Position numbers and translations under genes: made by a program. 64,000 nucleotides of DNA from UBA11524 sp963590165 (lineage in GTDB: Bacteria > Bacillota > Clostridia > Christensenellales > Aristaeellaceae): contig CAVANO010000052.1 in NCBI GenBank assembly GCA_963590165.1, positions 29,568-93,567 of the forward strand. The letters are read 5' to 3'. Of the stretch, positions 8,619 to 17,212 are shown one piece after another. Numbering within the stretch: the stretch's first letter is position 1; the number at the start of each line of letters is the position of its first letter. The notes below the pieces were generated by a model that worked only from the letters and a program-made list of their open reading frames with translations, made no database searches and was not told the origin of the DNA.

Positions 8619-9488
8619 CTAAAATTCAACAGCCGACAAATCCTGCATCAGCCACACCTGCCCGTCCGTGCGGAACACAATGCCGTCACTGTCGGTGCAG
8701 ACTGCCTTGATTCGGTTTTCTTCCAGCTGCTGGAGCGCATACGGTGCGCGCGTTGGCTTCGCAGTGATGACGCACAGGTTCGGCGCGATCACACCGAGCA
8801 GCGATTTGTTCATCGCGGCATGCCCGTGATGCGGATATTTAAGGATGTCGGCATGCAAATCGATGCCGGATGACAGCAGCGCGTCCTGCCCCATCGTTTC
8901 GATGTCCGCAAGCATCAGCATCCGCCTTTCGCCGAGCGACACCATCGTCAGCAGCGAGCGGTTGTTGACCGTTTTGCCGGTGTTTTCAGGCAGAATCAGC
9001 CGGATTTCCGCACGCCCCAGCGTCAGCACATCGCCGTCCGAGGCTGTTGCCGCCGGAACGCCTGCTGCCTCAAGCACCTTTGCCATTTTCTTCGTCCAGT
9101 CGTTTTCATTTTCCGGAAAGGACGTTATATACTGCCCGACCGGATACTTCTTGATGATTGCCTCGAAACCCGGCTCATGGTCGTGATGCGGATGCGAGCA
9201 GACAACCCAGTCGAAGGACGTGATGCCAAGCTGTTCAATCGCAGACATCACGGCTTCCTCCTGCGCGTAGCCGCCTGCGTCAATCATCGCGGCATGACCA
9301 TCGCACATGAGGATGCATGCATCGGCGAATGTCATCTGCGGATAGACGGCCGTCAGCACACAAGTATCCGTGGCAAATTGCACCGTCACATGCTGATGAC
9401 CGCGCAGGTCAAGGACAGCATTTTCCGCCGTTGCCGCCTGAATGATCAGCAGCAGGATGGTCAGCACAAGGCAAACGCGTTTGCGCAA
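8619..9488 (-). CDS. Secreted metallo-beta-lactamase-fold hydrolase (ComEC C-terminal-like)
   Basis: A 289-residue protein with an N-terminal signal peptide (VCLVLTILLLIIQAATAE). The MBL metal site is plain: CSHPHHDHEPG (HxHxDH), preceded by MIDAGG, with LMLADIE and the late YPHHGH supplying further ligands. This arrangement resembles the hydrolase domain fused to ComEC/Rec2 and its free-standing, secreted relatives, which may be nucleases or phosphodiesterases. The start is a TTG at 9488, with AAAGGGG nine bases upstream. It follows the CmpB-like gene by 18 bases and is probably co-transcribed. The substrate cannot be inferred. Confidence 0.85.
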   Translation of the reverse strand: MRKRVCLVLTILLLIIQAATAENAVLDLRGHQHVTVQFATDTCVLTAVYPQMTFADACILMCDGHAAMIDAGGYAQEEAVMSAIEQLGITSFDWVVCSHPHHDHEPGFEAIIKKYPVGQYITSFPENENDWTKKMAKVLEAAGVPAATASDGDVLTLGRAEIRLILPENTGKTVNNRSLLTMVSLGERRMLMLADIETMGQDALLSSGIDLHADILKYPHHGHAAMNKSLLGVIAPNLCVITAKPTRAPYALQQLEENRIKAVCTDSDGIVFRTDGQVWLMQDLSAVEF

Positions 9489-9506
9489 AGGTGTTTCCCC
9501 TTTCGC

Positions 9507-10286
9507 TTACTTTTTGCGGAGCGCCTTGCCCTTTTCCTCGAGCCGCTCCAACTCCTCATGAAGCTTATCACGCTTTTCGCGCAGGTTATGCTTCATCTCC
9601 TCGCGCTTTGCCTTCAGACGGGCAAGCAGTTCACGGTTATACAGCTGCATTTCCGGGAAGGCATGGAGCGGACGCCGCAGCAGATAGCCCTGCGAGAGCA
9701 GCGCTTCGCGGACTGCGCGGGTGATGCTTTCCGTGCTGTCGCCGCGCACCTTTTCTGCCGCGCCGCGGATGCGCGTCAGGACATTCGCCGACACGACACA
9801 GTCCGCGAGGAACAGCACCGTCAGCCCGATGCTCAGCCCATGAAGCCATGCCGCAGGAAGTTTCGCAAACAACCCGAATGCCGCCGGTTTAAGCAGCCGC
9901 ACAACCAGCACGCCCATCACGCCGAACGCCAGCAGATTGCTCAGGCAGACACGGCCGTTGATGTTGAAGCGCTTCTGGGTGTAATCCCACCAGCGGGCAT
10001 GGAAAAGCTTCTCCATCAGCCAGCTGGTAATGTATTCGAGGGTACCGCAGAGCACAAGCGCCAGCAGAAAGGTCGATTCGACGCGATCCGTCCACAAAGG
10101 CAGGAAGTACGCCATCATGACCGAGCCGGTGCCGTAAATCGGGCAAAGCGGTCCCAGCAGAAAGCCGCGGTTGACGAAGCGGCGGAGTTCAATCAGCTTG
10201 CAGCAGACCTCCATGCACCAGCCAAGGAAGCTGCACGCGAAGAACAGCAGCGTATACATTTCGATTTCCGTCAGCACGGTCGGCAT
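9507..10286 (-). CDS. CmpB-type putative ABC transporter permease (PF06541-like membrane protein)
   Basis: A roughly 259-residue membrane protein. The N-terminal 170 residues hold about five helices with the family pattern FFACSFLGWCMEV, NRGFLLGPLCPIYGTG and a CGTLEYITSWLMEKLFHARWW segment whose WDY tail is characteristic of this Firmicutes family. A charged C-terminal coiled-coil tail (KAKREEMKHNLREKRDKLHE) is cytoplasmic. Despite its usual name no ATPase lies nearby and its function is unproven. The start at 10286 is favoured by AAAGGAG, though the spacing to ATG is short; GTG at 10277 is an alternative. Upstream codons of the open frame fall in a repeat element and are excluded. Confidence 0.75.
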   Translation of the reverse strand: MPTVLTEIEMYTLLFFACSFLGWCMEVCCKLIELRRFVNRGFLLGPLCPIYGTGSVMMAYFLPLWTDRVESTFLLALVLCGTLEYITSWLMEKLFHARWWDYTQKRFNINGRVCLSNLLAFGVMGVLVVRLLKPAAFGLFAKLPAAWLHGLSIGLTVLFLADCVVSANVLTRIRGAAEKVRGDSTESITRAVREALLSQGYLLRRPLHAFPEMQLYNRELLARLKAKREEMKHNLREKRDKLHEELERLEEKGKALRKK

Positions 10287-10348
10287 TGCTCCTTTCGGGA
10301 CTTTGTCTATATCATCATCTATTGCTGTATGAACACGGTGCAAAAGAC

Positions 10349-10375
10349 CCAGAGGGCTTTGCGGTCGCCCTCTGG
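10349..10375 (-). terminator. gyrA-distal hairpin that is a copy of the GGGC-TTTGCGGTC-GCCC repeat core
   Basis: CCAGAGGGC (10349-10357) pairs perfectly with GCCCTCTGG (10367-10375). The 9-base loop is TTTGCGGTC on the plus strand. On the minus strand GTCTTTTG follows, so it can terminate gyrA transcription. The loop and the following CTCCTTCG match the MITE-like repeat ends found elsewhere in the window. Confidence 0.7.
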
Positions 10376-10424
10376 ACTCCTTCGCCTCCATCTAAGTTAG
10401 TTGAGTTGTTTTTCCGCATGAAGA

Positions 10425-13046
10425 TTAAATGTCGTCGTCATCCTCAGGCGTATTCTCTTCTCCGCCGAGATCCATGTCGAGGTCGGAGGCACCGCCGACG
10501 GTTTCTGCCGTGTCAGCGATATCTGCCGAATTGGCGATATCTGCCGAATTGGCGATATCTGCCGAACTGGCAGTGTCTGCCGGATTGGCAGGCGTTTCCG
10601 ACTCGGTGGTTTCGTCAGCCTCCTCTTCCTTGTCCGCGCGGGCAACGCTGATGATGCGGCTGCCTTCCTGCAGCTTCATCAAGCGGACACCCTGCGTGTT
10701 GCGGCCGCAGATGCGGATATCCTCCACGCGGTTTCGGATGATGGTGCCATCGTCCGTGATGAGCAGGATGTCCTCGTCCGGCTGCACCATCAGCAGCGCA
10801 GTGAGGTCACCTGTCTTGTCCGTCAGCTTCGCGGCGAGGATGCCCTTGCCGTTGCGTCCCTGCTCGCGGTACTCATCCGGATTCGTGCGTTTGCCGTAGC
10901 CGAGGCTCGTGATGGACAGCACGTCCGCGCCCTCTTCAATGGGCATCATATCAATGATTTCATCATCTTCATCGAGCTTCATGGACTTCACGCCCATCGA
11001 CGCGCGACCCATCGGGCGGATATGCTTTTCATTGAAGCGGATGCACATGCCCTTGCGGCTGCCCAGCAGGATTTCGTCATTGCCGTCCGTGCGCACGACG
11101 CCAATCAGTTCGTCATCCTCCTTGAGGACGATCGCAATCAAGCCGTTCTTGCGCAGGTTCTCGAATTCGCTGTACGGTGTCTTCTTAATCATGCCCTGAC
11201 GCGTTGCCATGACAAGGTTCTCCTCGCTGATCGCGTCACTGACCGTCACCATGCACGTGACCTTCTCGTCCGAGGCGATTTGCAGCAGATTAACAATCGC
11301 CGTGCCGCGTGCCGTGCGGCTCGCCTCCGGAATCTGATAGCACTTGAGCGTGTAGGCGCGACCCTTGTTGGTGAAGAACATGATTTGGTCATGCGTCGAC
11401 GTCACGCGCATCTGCACCGTGTAGTCCTCATCCTTCGTCGTCATGCCTGTCACGCCGCGACCGCCGCGGTTCTGCGCGCGGTAGACGGACTTCGGCGTAC
11501 GCTTGACATAGCCTTGACGCGTCAGGACGACGACCATGTCCTCCTCCTGAATCAGATCCTCCACATCGATCTCGCCGTCGATGGTCGTCAGCTCGGTACG
11601 GCGCTTATCGGCGAACTTGTCGCGAATGGCGGTAATTTCCGTTTTGATGACGTCCATCAGCAAGTGTTCGTCCGAAAGAATCGCCTGCAGACGCGCAATC
11701 TCCTTCTCGAGATCGTCATACTCCTGCTGGAGGCGATCGCGTTCCAGACCGGTCAGGCGAGCCAGACGCATGTCCAAAATCGCTTGCGCCTGCTTGTCGG
11801 AGAAGGCAAAGCGGTCAATCAACGCGGTCTTTGCCTCGTTGGTATCCTTGCTGGAGCGGATGATGGACACAATCTCGTCGATGTGATCCAGCGCCTTCAG
11901 CAAACCCTCTAAGATGTGCGCGCGTGCCTGCGCCTTGTTCAGGTCGAAGCGCGTGCGGCGCGTCACGACATCCTTCTGGTGCTCCAGATAGTAGTACACC
12001 ATGTCACGGAGCGTCAGAATTTTCGGCTGACCGTTCACCAGCGCGAGCATATTCGCGCCGAACGTCTCCTGCAGGGACGTGTGCTTGTAGAGCGTGTTGA
12101 GGATGACCTGCGGATATACGTCCTTCTTTAGTTCGATGACGATGCGCATGCCCTGACGGTCGGATTCATCACGGATATCACTGATGCCCTCAACGCGCTT
12201 TTCGTGCACCAGCTCGGCGATTTTCTCTACCAGCTTCGCCTTGTTGACCTGATACGGGATCTCCGTCACAACGATGCGGCTGCGGTTGCCGCTCATTTGC
12301 TCGATGTTCGTCTTTGCACGGACTTCGATGCGCCCGTGACCGGTGAAGTACGTCTCGCGAATGCCGCGCCGACCCAGAATGATGCCGCCGGTCGGGAAGT
12401 CAGGGCCCTTGATGTGCTGCATCAGGTCGTCAATCGTGCAATCCGGGTTGTCAATCATGCAGATGACGCCGTCAATGACCTCACCGAGATTGTGCGGCGG
12501 AATATTCGTCGCCATGCCGACCGCGATGCCGCTCGAGCCGTTCACCAGCAGGTTCGGGAAACGGCTTGGCAGCACGGCAGGCTGCATGAGCGTTTCATCG
12601 AAGTTCGGGTAGAAGTCAACCGTATCCTTCTCGATGCCCTCGAGCAGGTACGGGGTCAGCTTCGTCATGCGCGCCTCGGTATAACGCATAGCAGCCGCGC
12701 CGTCGCCGTCGACAGAACCGTAGTTGCCCTGACCGTCAACGAGCGTGTAGCGGATGTTGAAAGGCTGTGCCAGACGCACCATTGCGTCATAAACGGACGA
12801 GTCGCCATGCGGATGAAATTTGCCCAGCACGTCGCCGACCAGACGCGCAGACTTGCGGTACGGCTTGTCCGGCGTCATGCCCAGCTCCTCCATGTCGTAG
12901 AGGATACGGCGGTGCACAGGCTTCAGACCGTCGCGCACATCCGGCAACGCACGGTCAATGATAACCGCCATCGCGTAGGAAATGAAGGAGCGCTTCATCT
13001 CCTTCTCAAGGTTCACCGGGATGAGTTTGTCCTGTATGCTGCTCAT
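10425..13046 (-). CDS. gyrA: DNA gyrase subunit A
   Basis: An 873-residue type II topoisomerase subunit that breaks and rejoins DNA; with GyrB it introduces negative supercoils. The winged-helix region has HPHGDSSVYDAMVRLAQPF, keeping the serine and aspartate at the usual quinolone-resistance positions, and AAAMRYTEARM contains the catalytic tyrosine. The C-terminal beta-pinwheel includes QNRGGRGVTGM, a GyrA box, which separates it from ParC. The last 60 residues are an acidic low-complexity tail with repeats of SADIAN. GGAG precedes the ATG by seven bases. It follows gyrB by 29 bases in the same operon. Confidence 0.98.
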   Translation of the reverse strand: MSSIQDKLIPVNLEKEMKRSFISYAMAVIIDRALPDVRDGLKPVHRRILYDMEELGMTPDKPYRKSARLVGDVLGKFHPHGDSSVYDAMVRLAQPFNIRYTLVDGQGNYGSVDGDGAAAMRYTEARMTKLTPYLLEGIEKDTVDFYPNFDETLMQPAVLPSRFPNLLVNGSSGIAVGMATNIPPHNLGEVIDGVICMIDNPDCTIDDLMQHIKGPDFPTGGIILGRRGIRETYFTGHGRIEVRAKTNIEQMSGNRSRIVVTEIPYQVNKAKLVEKIAELVHEKRVEGISDIRDESDRQGMRIVIELKKDVYPQVILNTLYKHTSLQETFGANMLALVNGQPKILTLRDMVYYYLEHQKDVVTRRTRFDLNKAQARAHILEGLLKALDHIDEIVSIIRSSKDTNEAKTALIDRFAFSDKQAQAILDMRLARLTGLERDRLQQEYDDLEKEIARLQAILSDEHLLMDVIKTEITAIRDKFADKRRTELTTIDGEIDVEDLIQEEDMVVVLTRQGYVKRTPKSVYRAQNRGGRGVTGMTTKDEDYTVQMRVTSTHDQIMFFTNKGRAYTLKCYQIPEASRTARGTAIVNLLQIASDEKVTCMVTVSDAISEENLVMATRQGMIKKTPYSEFENLRKNGLIAIVLKEDDELIGVVRTDGNDEILLGSRKGMCIRFNEKHIRPMGRASMGVKSMKLDEDDEIIDMMPIEEGADVLSITSLGYGKRTNPDEYREQGRNGKGILAAKLTDKTGDLTALLMVQPDEDILLITDDGTIIRNRVEDIRICGRNTQGVRLMKLQEGSRIISVARADKEEEADETTESETPANPADTASSADIANSADIANSADIADTAETVGGASDLDMDLGGEENTPEDDDDI
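10516..10587. repeat. Four 18-bp tandem units inside the gyrA 3' end
   Basis: The unit GCGATATCTGCCGAATTG is repeated in frame about four times (two exact, the third and fourth with changes). It encodes the repeated six-residue unit NSADIA in the acidic tail of GyrA. In-frame units make copy-number change tolerable. Confidence 0.85.
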
Positions 13047-13075
13047 GTTTTATCTCCAATTCTGCGGTGGGAATA

Positions 13076-15127
13076 TTACACATCCAAATCCTTGACCAGA
13101 TCTGCGTTCTCCTCGATGAACTTTCTTCTCGGTTCCACCTGATCACCCATGAGCAGCGTGAAAATTTCATCCGCCGCCATCGCGTCTTCAGGCGTAATCT
13201 GCATCATGGTGCGCGTTTCGGGGTTCATGGTCGTCTGCCAGAGCTGTTCGGCGCTCATCTCGCCCAGACCTTTGTAGCGCTGGATATCCGGCTTGGGGTC
13301 GCGCCCGATTTCGTCCAGCAGCTTTTGAAGCTCGTCGTCATCGTAGACGTACTTCTCCATCTTGCCCTTTGTTACCTTGTACAGCGGCGGCATGGCGGCA
13401 TACACGTAGCCTTTTTCGACCAGCGGACGCATATAGCGGTAGAAGAACGTGAGCATCAGGATGCGGATATGCGCGCCGTCAACGTCCGCGTCCGTCATGC
13501 AGACGATGCGGTGATAGCGCAGCTTCGATTCATCGAATTCATCACCGAAGCCGCAGCCGAACGCCGTCAGCATGCTCTTGATTTCGTTGTTGCCCAGTGC
13601 CTTGTCCAGCCGCGTCTTTTCGACATTGAGGATTTTGCCGCGCAGAGGCAGAATTGCCTGGAAATGACGGTCGCGTCCTTCCTTCGCGGAGCCGCCTGCG
13701 CTGTCGCCCTCGACAAGGAAGATTTCGCACTTGCTGGGGTCACGTTCGGAGCAGTCCGCCAGCTTGCCGGGCAGGGAGGCAGATTCAAGCACCGTCTTGC
13801 GGCGTGTCGCCTCACGAGCCTTACGGGCAGCCTCACGTGCACGCTGTGCGCTGACGCACCGCTCGACAATCGCACGCCCAACCGTCGGGTTCTCCTCCAG
13901 ATAGGTGGACAGTTCCTCTTTCACGAGGTCGCTGACGACGCCGCGAACCTGACCGGAGCCGAGCTTCGATTTCGTCTGGCTCTCGAACTGCGGATCCTCC
14001 ATCTTGACGGACACGACCGCCGTCAGGCTCTCCTTGACATCCTCGGACTTGAGATTCGGCTCGGAATCGCGCAGCAGCTTGTAACGCCGCCCGTAGTCGT
14101 TAATAGCGTTCGTCAGTGCGAAGGTAAAGCCTGCCAGATGCGTGCCACCGTCGGGCGTTGCAATGTTGTTGACGAAGGTATAAATATTTTCTGCATAGGA
14201 GTCGTTATACTGCATCGCGACCTCGACCAGAATGCCGTCTTTGATGCCCTCGGTGTAAATCGGGTCAGGGAAAAGCGGTTCCTTATTCTGGTTGAGATAC
14301 TTGACGAATTCCTTCAGACCGCCCTCGTAGAGGAAATCCTCCACCACAGGCGTTTCGCCACGTTCATCCGTGAACACGATGCGGATGCCCTTGTTCAGGA
14401 ACGCCATTTCGCGCAGACGCTTCTTGAGCACATCAAAATCAAACGTAATGCCGCGTTCGAAAATGCCGTCAGGGTTGTCGTCCGACAGGATATCTGGCAG
14501 GAAGCGGATAGTCGTACCGGTGCGGTCTGTTTCGCCGATGACGCGCAGGTCGTAGAGGTACTTACCGCGCGAATATTCCTGCTGATACACCTTGCCGTCC
14601 TGATACACCGTAACCGTCAGCGACTTCGACAGTGCATTCACGACCGATGCGCCGACGCCGTGCAGACCGCCGGACACCTTATAGCCGCCGCCGCCGAACT
14701 TGCCGCCGGCATGCAGCACCGTCAGGCAGACTTCCACCGCCGGACGACCCATTTTCGGGTGAATACCGACCGGGAAGCCGCGCCCATCGTCCTTCACGGA
14801 AACCGAACCGTCACGGTGCAGCGTCACATCGATGCGCTTGCAGAAGCCTGCGAGTGCCTCATCGACGGAGTTGTCCACAATTTCGTATACAAGGTGGTGC
14901 AGTCCGCGGCTGTCCGTCGAGCCGATATACATACCGGGGCGCTTGCGTACAGCCTCCAGTCCCTCCAGCACCTGAATCTGCTCCTCGCCGTATTCGCTGG
15001 TGACCTGCGTCGCCTCCTGAATCTGCTGCTCGATTTCCTCTTCGGAACGATGTTCTTCGGAGCGATGCTCCTCGGTATGATTCTCGGTAGAATTGTTTTC
15101 CGTCATTTGCTGCTCGTCATTCAACAT
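13076..15127 (-). CDS. gyrB: DNA gyrase subunit B
   Basis: A 683-residue ATPase subunit of gyrase. The GHKL ATP site appears as YEIVDNSVDEALAG, DDGRGFPVG and GLHGVGASVVNALS; the TOPRIM part as EGDSAGGSAKEGRDRHFQA, PLRGKILNVEK and DADVDGAHIR; the C-terminal signature is KRYKGLGEM in the variant QRYKGLGEMSAEQLW. ATG at 15127 follows GAGGTG at five bases; a GTG at 15130 is less well placed. The first 45 residues are an unusual acidic/His extension with a repeated EEHRS unit ahead of the canonical VLEGLEAVRKRPGMYIGS. It heads the gyrB-gyrA operon. Confidence 0.98.
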   Translation of the reverse strand: MLNDEQQMTENNSTENHTEEHRSEEHRSEEEIEQQIQEATQVTSEYGEEQIQVLEGLEAVRKRPGMYIGSTDSRGLHHLVYEIVDNSVDEALAGFCKRIDVTLHRDGSVSVKDDGRGFPVGIHPKMGRPAVEVCLTVLHAGGKFGGGGYKVSGGLHGVGASVVNALSKSLTVTVYQDGKVYQQEYSRGKYLYDLRVIGETDRTGTTIRFLPDILSDDNPDGIFERGITFDFDVLKKRLREMAFLNKGIRIVFTDERGETPVVEDFLYEGGLKEFVKYLNQNKEPLFPDPIYTEGIKDGILVEVAMQYNDSYAENIYTFVNNIATPDGGTHLAGFTFALTNAINDYGRRYKLLRDSEPNLKSEDVKESLTAVVSVKMEDPQFESQTKSKLGSGQVRGVVSDLVKEELSTYLEENPTVGRAIVERCVSAQRAREAARKAREATRRKTVLESASLPGKLADCSERDPSKCEIFLVEGDSAGGSAKEGRDRHFQAILPLRGKILNVEKTRLDKALGNNEIKSMLTAFGCGFGDEFDESKLRYHRIVCMTDADVDGAHIRILMLTFFYRYMRPLVEKGYVYAAMPPLYKVTKGKMEKYVYDDDELQKLLDEIGRDPKPDIQRYKGLGEMSAEQLWQTTMNPETRTMMQITPEDAMAADEIFTLLMGDQVEPRRKFIEENADLVKDLDV

Positions 15128-15439
15128 CACTGCACCTCACAAAATAACATCGGACGAAGCGCCGCCAGCCGACAGACGCTCCGCCCGAAAAAGCGTCAGA
15201 AAAGGGAAATTTACCATAATAATTATATCACTTTTACGCCCAAAAGAAAAGGGGTTTCTTCATTATAATTGTTCGCAGGTGCACCTTGCCAAATCAGGCA
15301 ACTCATACGCTGAAACCGGATGCGGATCCACGGGTCGAATGATGCAAATTGTCGAATTTGTTTTCTTCTCCCGATTCTTTACAACCTTCGGTCAAACTGT
15401 TATAATGAAGCAAAGCAATGGGAAGGAGTGATTCATCCG
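15128..15439. other. Divergent spacer gyrB / ade
   Basis: A 312-base spacer with the clear ade promoter near its right end. For gyrB two minus-strand -10 candidates exist: TATAAT at 15262-15267 with TTGGCA 19 bases further up (15287-15292), and TATAAT at 15222-15227 without a good -35. The 10-bp palindrome AGGTGCACCT (15277-15286) lies in the spacer of the first. No purine riboswitch fold was recognised ahead of ade. Confidence 0.4.
15378..15406 (+). promoter_or_regulatory. ade promoter
   Basis: TTTACA (15378-15383), 17-base spacer, TATAAT (15401-15406), 33 bases upstream of the start codon. Confidence 0.8.
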
Positions 15440-17173
15440 ATGTCGGAGGTCAAGACGCGGGCGGAGCGCATTGCGCTGAAGGTTCGCAGGAAGCAACGGC
15501 TGGTGCGCGTGGCGCTCGGCGAGGAAAAAGCAGATCTCGTCCTGAAGAACGCAGATTATGTGGATGTATTTTCCAGCACCATCGAGCACGGCGATATTGC
15601 TGTGGCGAATGGGCTGGTCGTTGGCATGGCGGATCATTATGAGGGGCTGACAGAGGTCGATGTCAGCGGCAAAATCGTTGTACCTGGCTTTGTGGACGCG
15701 CATATCCATCTGGAAAGCAGCCTTGTCTCCCCCACTTCATTCGCGCGTGCGGTGTTGCCCCACGGCACCACGACCGTCATCACCGACCCGCATGAAATCG
15801 CAAATGTCAGCGGTATGGCGGGTGTGGACTACATGGTGTCCGCAACGGAAAAGCTGCCGCTCGACGTGCACTTCATGCTGCCGTCCTGCGTACCGTCCAT
15901 GCCCTTTGAGGAGAACGGCGAAAAGCTGACATGGCGCGACATCAACGCATATTTCGATCATCCGCGCGTGCTGGGGCTGGCGGAAATGATGAATTACCCC
16001 GGCGTCATTGCCGGCGACCGCTCGACCATCGAGAAGATTGTCGTATCGCAGGCGCATCACAAGAAGATTGACGGTCACGCGCCCGGCATTTCCGGCAAGG
16101 CGCTCAATGCCTACGTGTCTGCAGGCGTGTATTCCGACCATGAGTGCGGCACGCTCGAAAACGCGCTGGAAAAGCTTCATCGCGGGCAGTACATCATGAT
16201 CCGCGAGGGCACTGCAGCGCAGAACCTTGAAGCGCTCATGCCGCTGCTCACGCCGCAGTACGCGCACCGCTGCATGTTCTGCACGGACGACCGTCATCCG
16301 TATGACCTGCTCCACAAAGGTGACATCGACTATATCGTCCGCAAGGCCATCCGACTTGGTGCAGACCCGATTATCGCCATCAAGACGGCAAGCTACAGCG
16401 CGGCAAACTACTTCCTGCTTAACAACAAGGGTGCGATTGCGCCGGGCTATCTGGCGGACTTTGCTGTGCTGGACAACCTGCAGGACGTCAACGTCAAGAT
16501 GGTGTTCAAGCGCGGCAAGATGGTCTATGACGGCAGCGATGTCGTGATTGAAGAGCCGGATATCGATCCGGATATCCTTGCCGGCGTGCTCAATACGTTC
16601 CATCTGCCGGATGTAACGGGCGAACAGCTCAAGCTGGGTCGCGCACCGCTGATCGGGCTGGTAGACGGTCAGATTGTGACGCAGGATTTCGGTCACGCGG
16701 ATAAGGCAGATCCGGAAAACGGCATCTGCCAGATGACGGTCTGCGAACGCCACCACAATACCGGTCATGTCGCAAGCTGCTACGTAAAGGGCTACGGCAT
16801 CCGCAGCGGTGCTGTCGCAACTTCCGTGGCGCATGACAGCCACAACATCATCGCCTGCGGTGCAACGCCGGAGGACATTGCTTTCGCAGTCAACGAGCTC
16901 AAAAAGATGCACGGCGGCATCATCGTCACGGAGAACGGAAAGGTGCAGGCATCGTTGCCGCTGGAGGTGGCGGGGCTGTTCACTGATCGTCCGTTGGCAG
17001 AGGTCAATGAGAAGCTCGAGCACTGCAAGGAAATGGCATGGCATCAGGGTGTGAACCGCGGCATCGACCCGTTCATGACGCTCAGCTTCGCGAGCCTGCC
17101 GGTCATCCCGACGCTCCGTCTGACGACAAAGGGCGTGTTCAATGTCGAGACGCTCTCCTTTGTCACGGACTGA
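15440..17173 (+). CDS. ade: Adenine deaminase
   Basis: A 577-residue amidohydrolase converting adenine to hypoxanthine and ammonia, the same length as the Bacillus subtilis enzyme. Metal-binding motifs include GFVDAHIHLESSLVSP, TDPHEIANVSG, IDGHAPGISG and GVYSDHEC; the C-terminal domain has SHDSHNIIACG in the form VAHDSHNIIA and the HGGI segment of the family. ATG at 15440 follows GGAAGGAG (15421-15428) at eleven bases; the open frame further up is not coding-like and holds the promoter. Only 39 bases separate it from the deacetylase gene, with no terminator, so read-through is likely. With deoD and uraA it marks purine and pyrimidine salvage. Confidence 0.96.
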   Translation: MSEVKTRAERIALKVRRKQRLVRVALGEEKADLVLKNADYVDVFSSTIEHGDIAVANGLVVGMADHYEGLTEVDVSGKIVVPGFVDAHIHLESSLVSPTSFARAVLPHGTTTVITDPHEIANVSGMAGVDYMVSATEKLPLDVHFMLPSCVPSMPFEENGEKLTWRDINAYFDHPRVLGLAEMMNYPGVIAGDRSTIEKIVVSQAHHKKIDGHAPGISGKALNAYVSAGVYSDHECGTLENALEKLHRGQYIMIREGTAAQNLEALMPLLTPQYAHRCMFCTDDRHPYDLLHKGDIDYIVRKAIRLGADPIIAIKTASYSAANYFLLNNKGAIAPGYLADFAVLDNLQDVNVKMVFKRGKMVYDGSDVVIEEPDIDPDILAGVLNTFHLPDVTGEQLKLGRAPLIGLVDGQIVTQDFGHADKADPENGICQMTVCERHHNTGHVASCYVKGYGIRSGAVATSVAHDSHNIIACGATPEDIAFAVNELKKMHGGIIVTENGKVQASLPLEVAGLFTDRPLAEVNEKLEHCKEMAWHQGVNRGIDPFMTLSFASLPVIPTLRLTTKGVFNVETLSFVTD

Positions 17174-17212
17174 CCGCATGCATCCGGATGGACGTAAAAC
17201 AGGAGGAAAATC

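Noticed and set aside
7344..8873. A 509-codon plus-strand frame opposite rarA
   Set aside because: Antisense to a clearly conserved AAA+ gene; no coding signature.
13067..15268. A 733-codon plus-strand frame opposite gyrB
   Set aside because: It is antisense to a fully conserved gyrB and consists of shadow codons.
15240..15440. Purine riboswitch ahead of ade
   Set aside because: The conserved purine aptamer core and loop-loop elements were not found; a plain promoter sits there.
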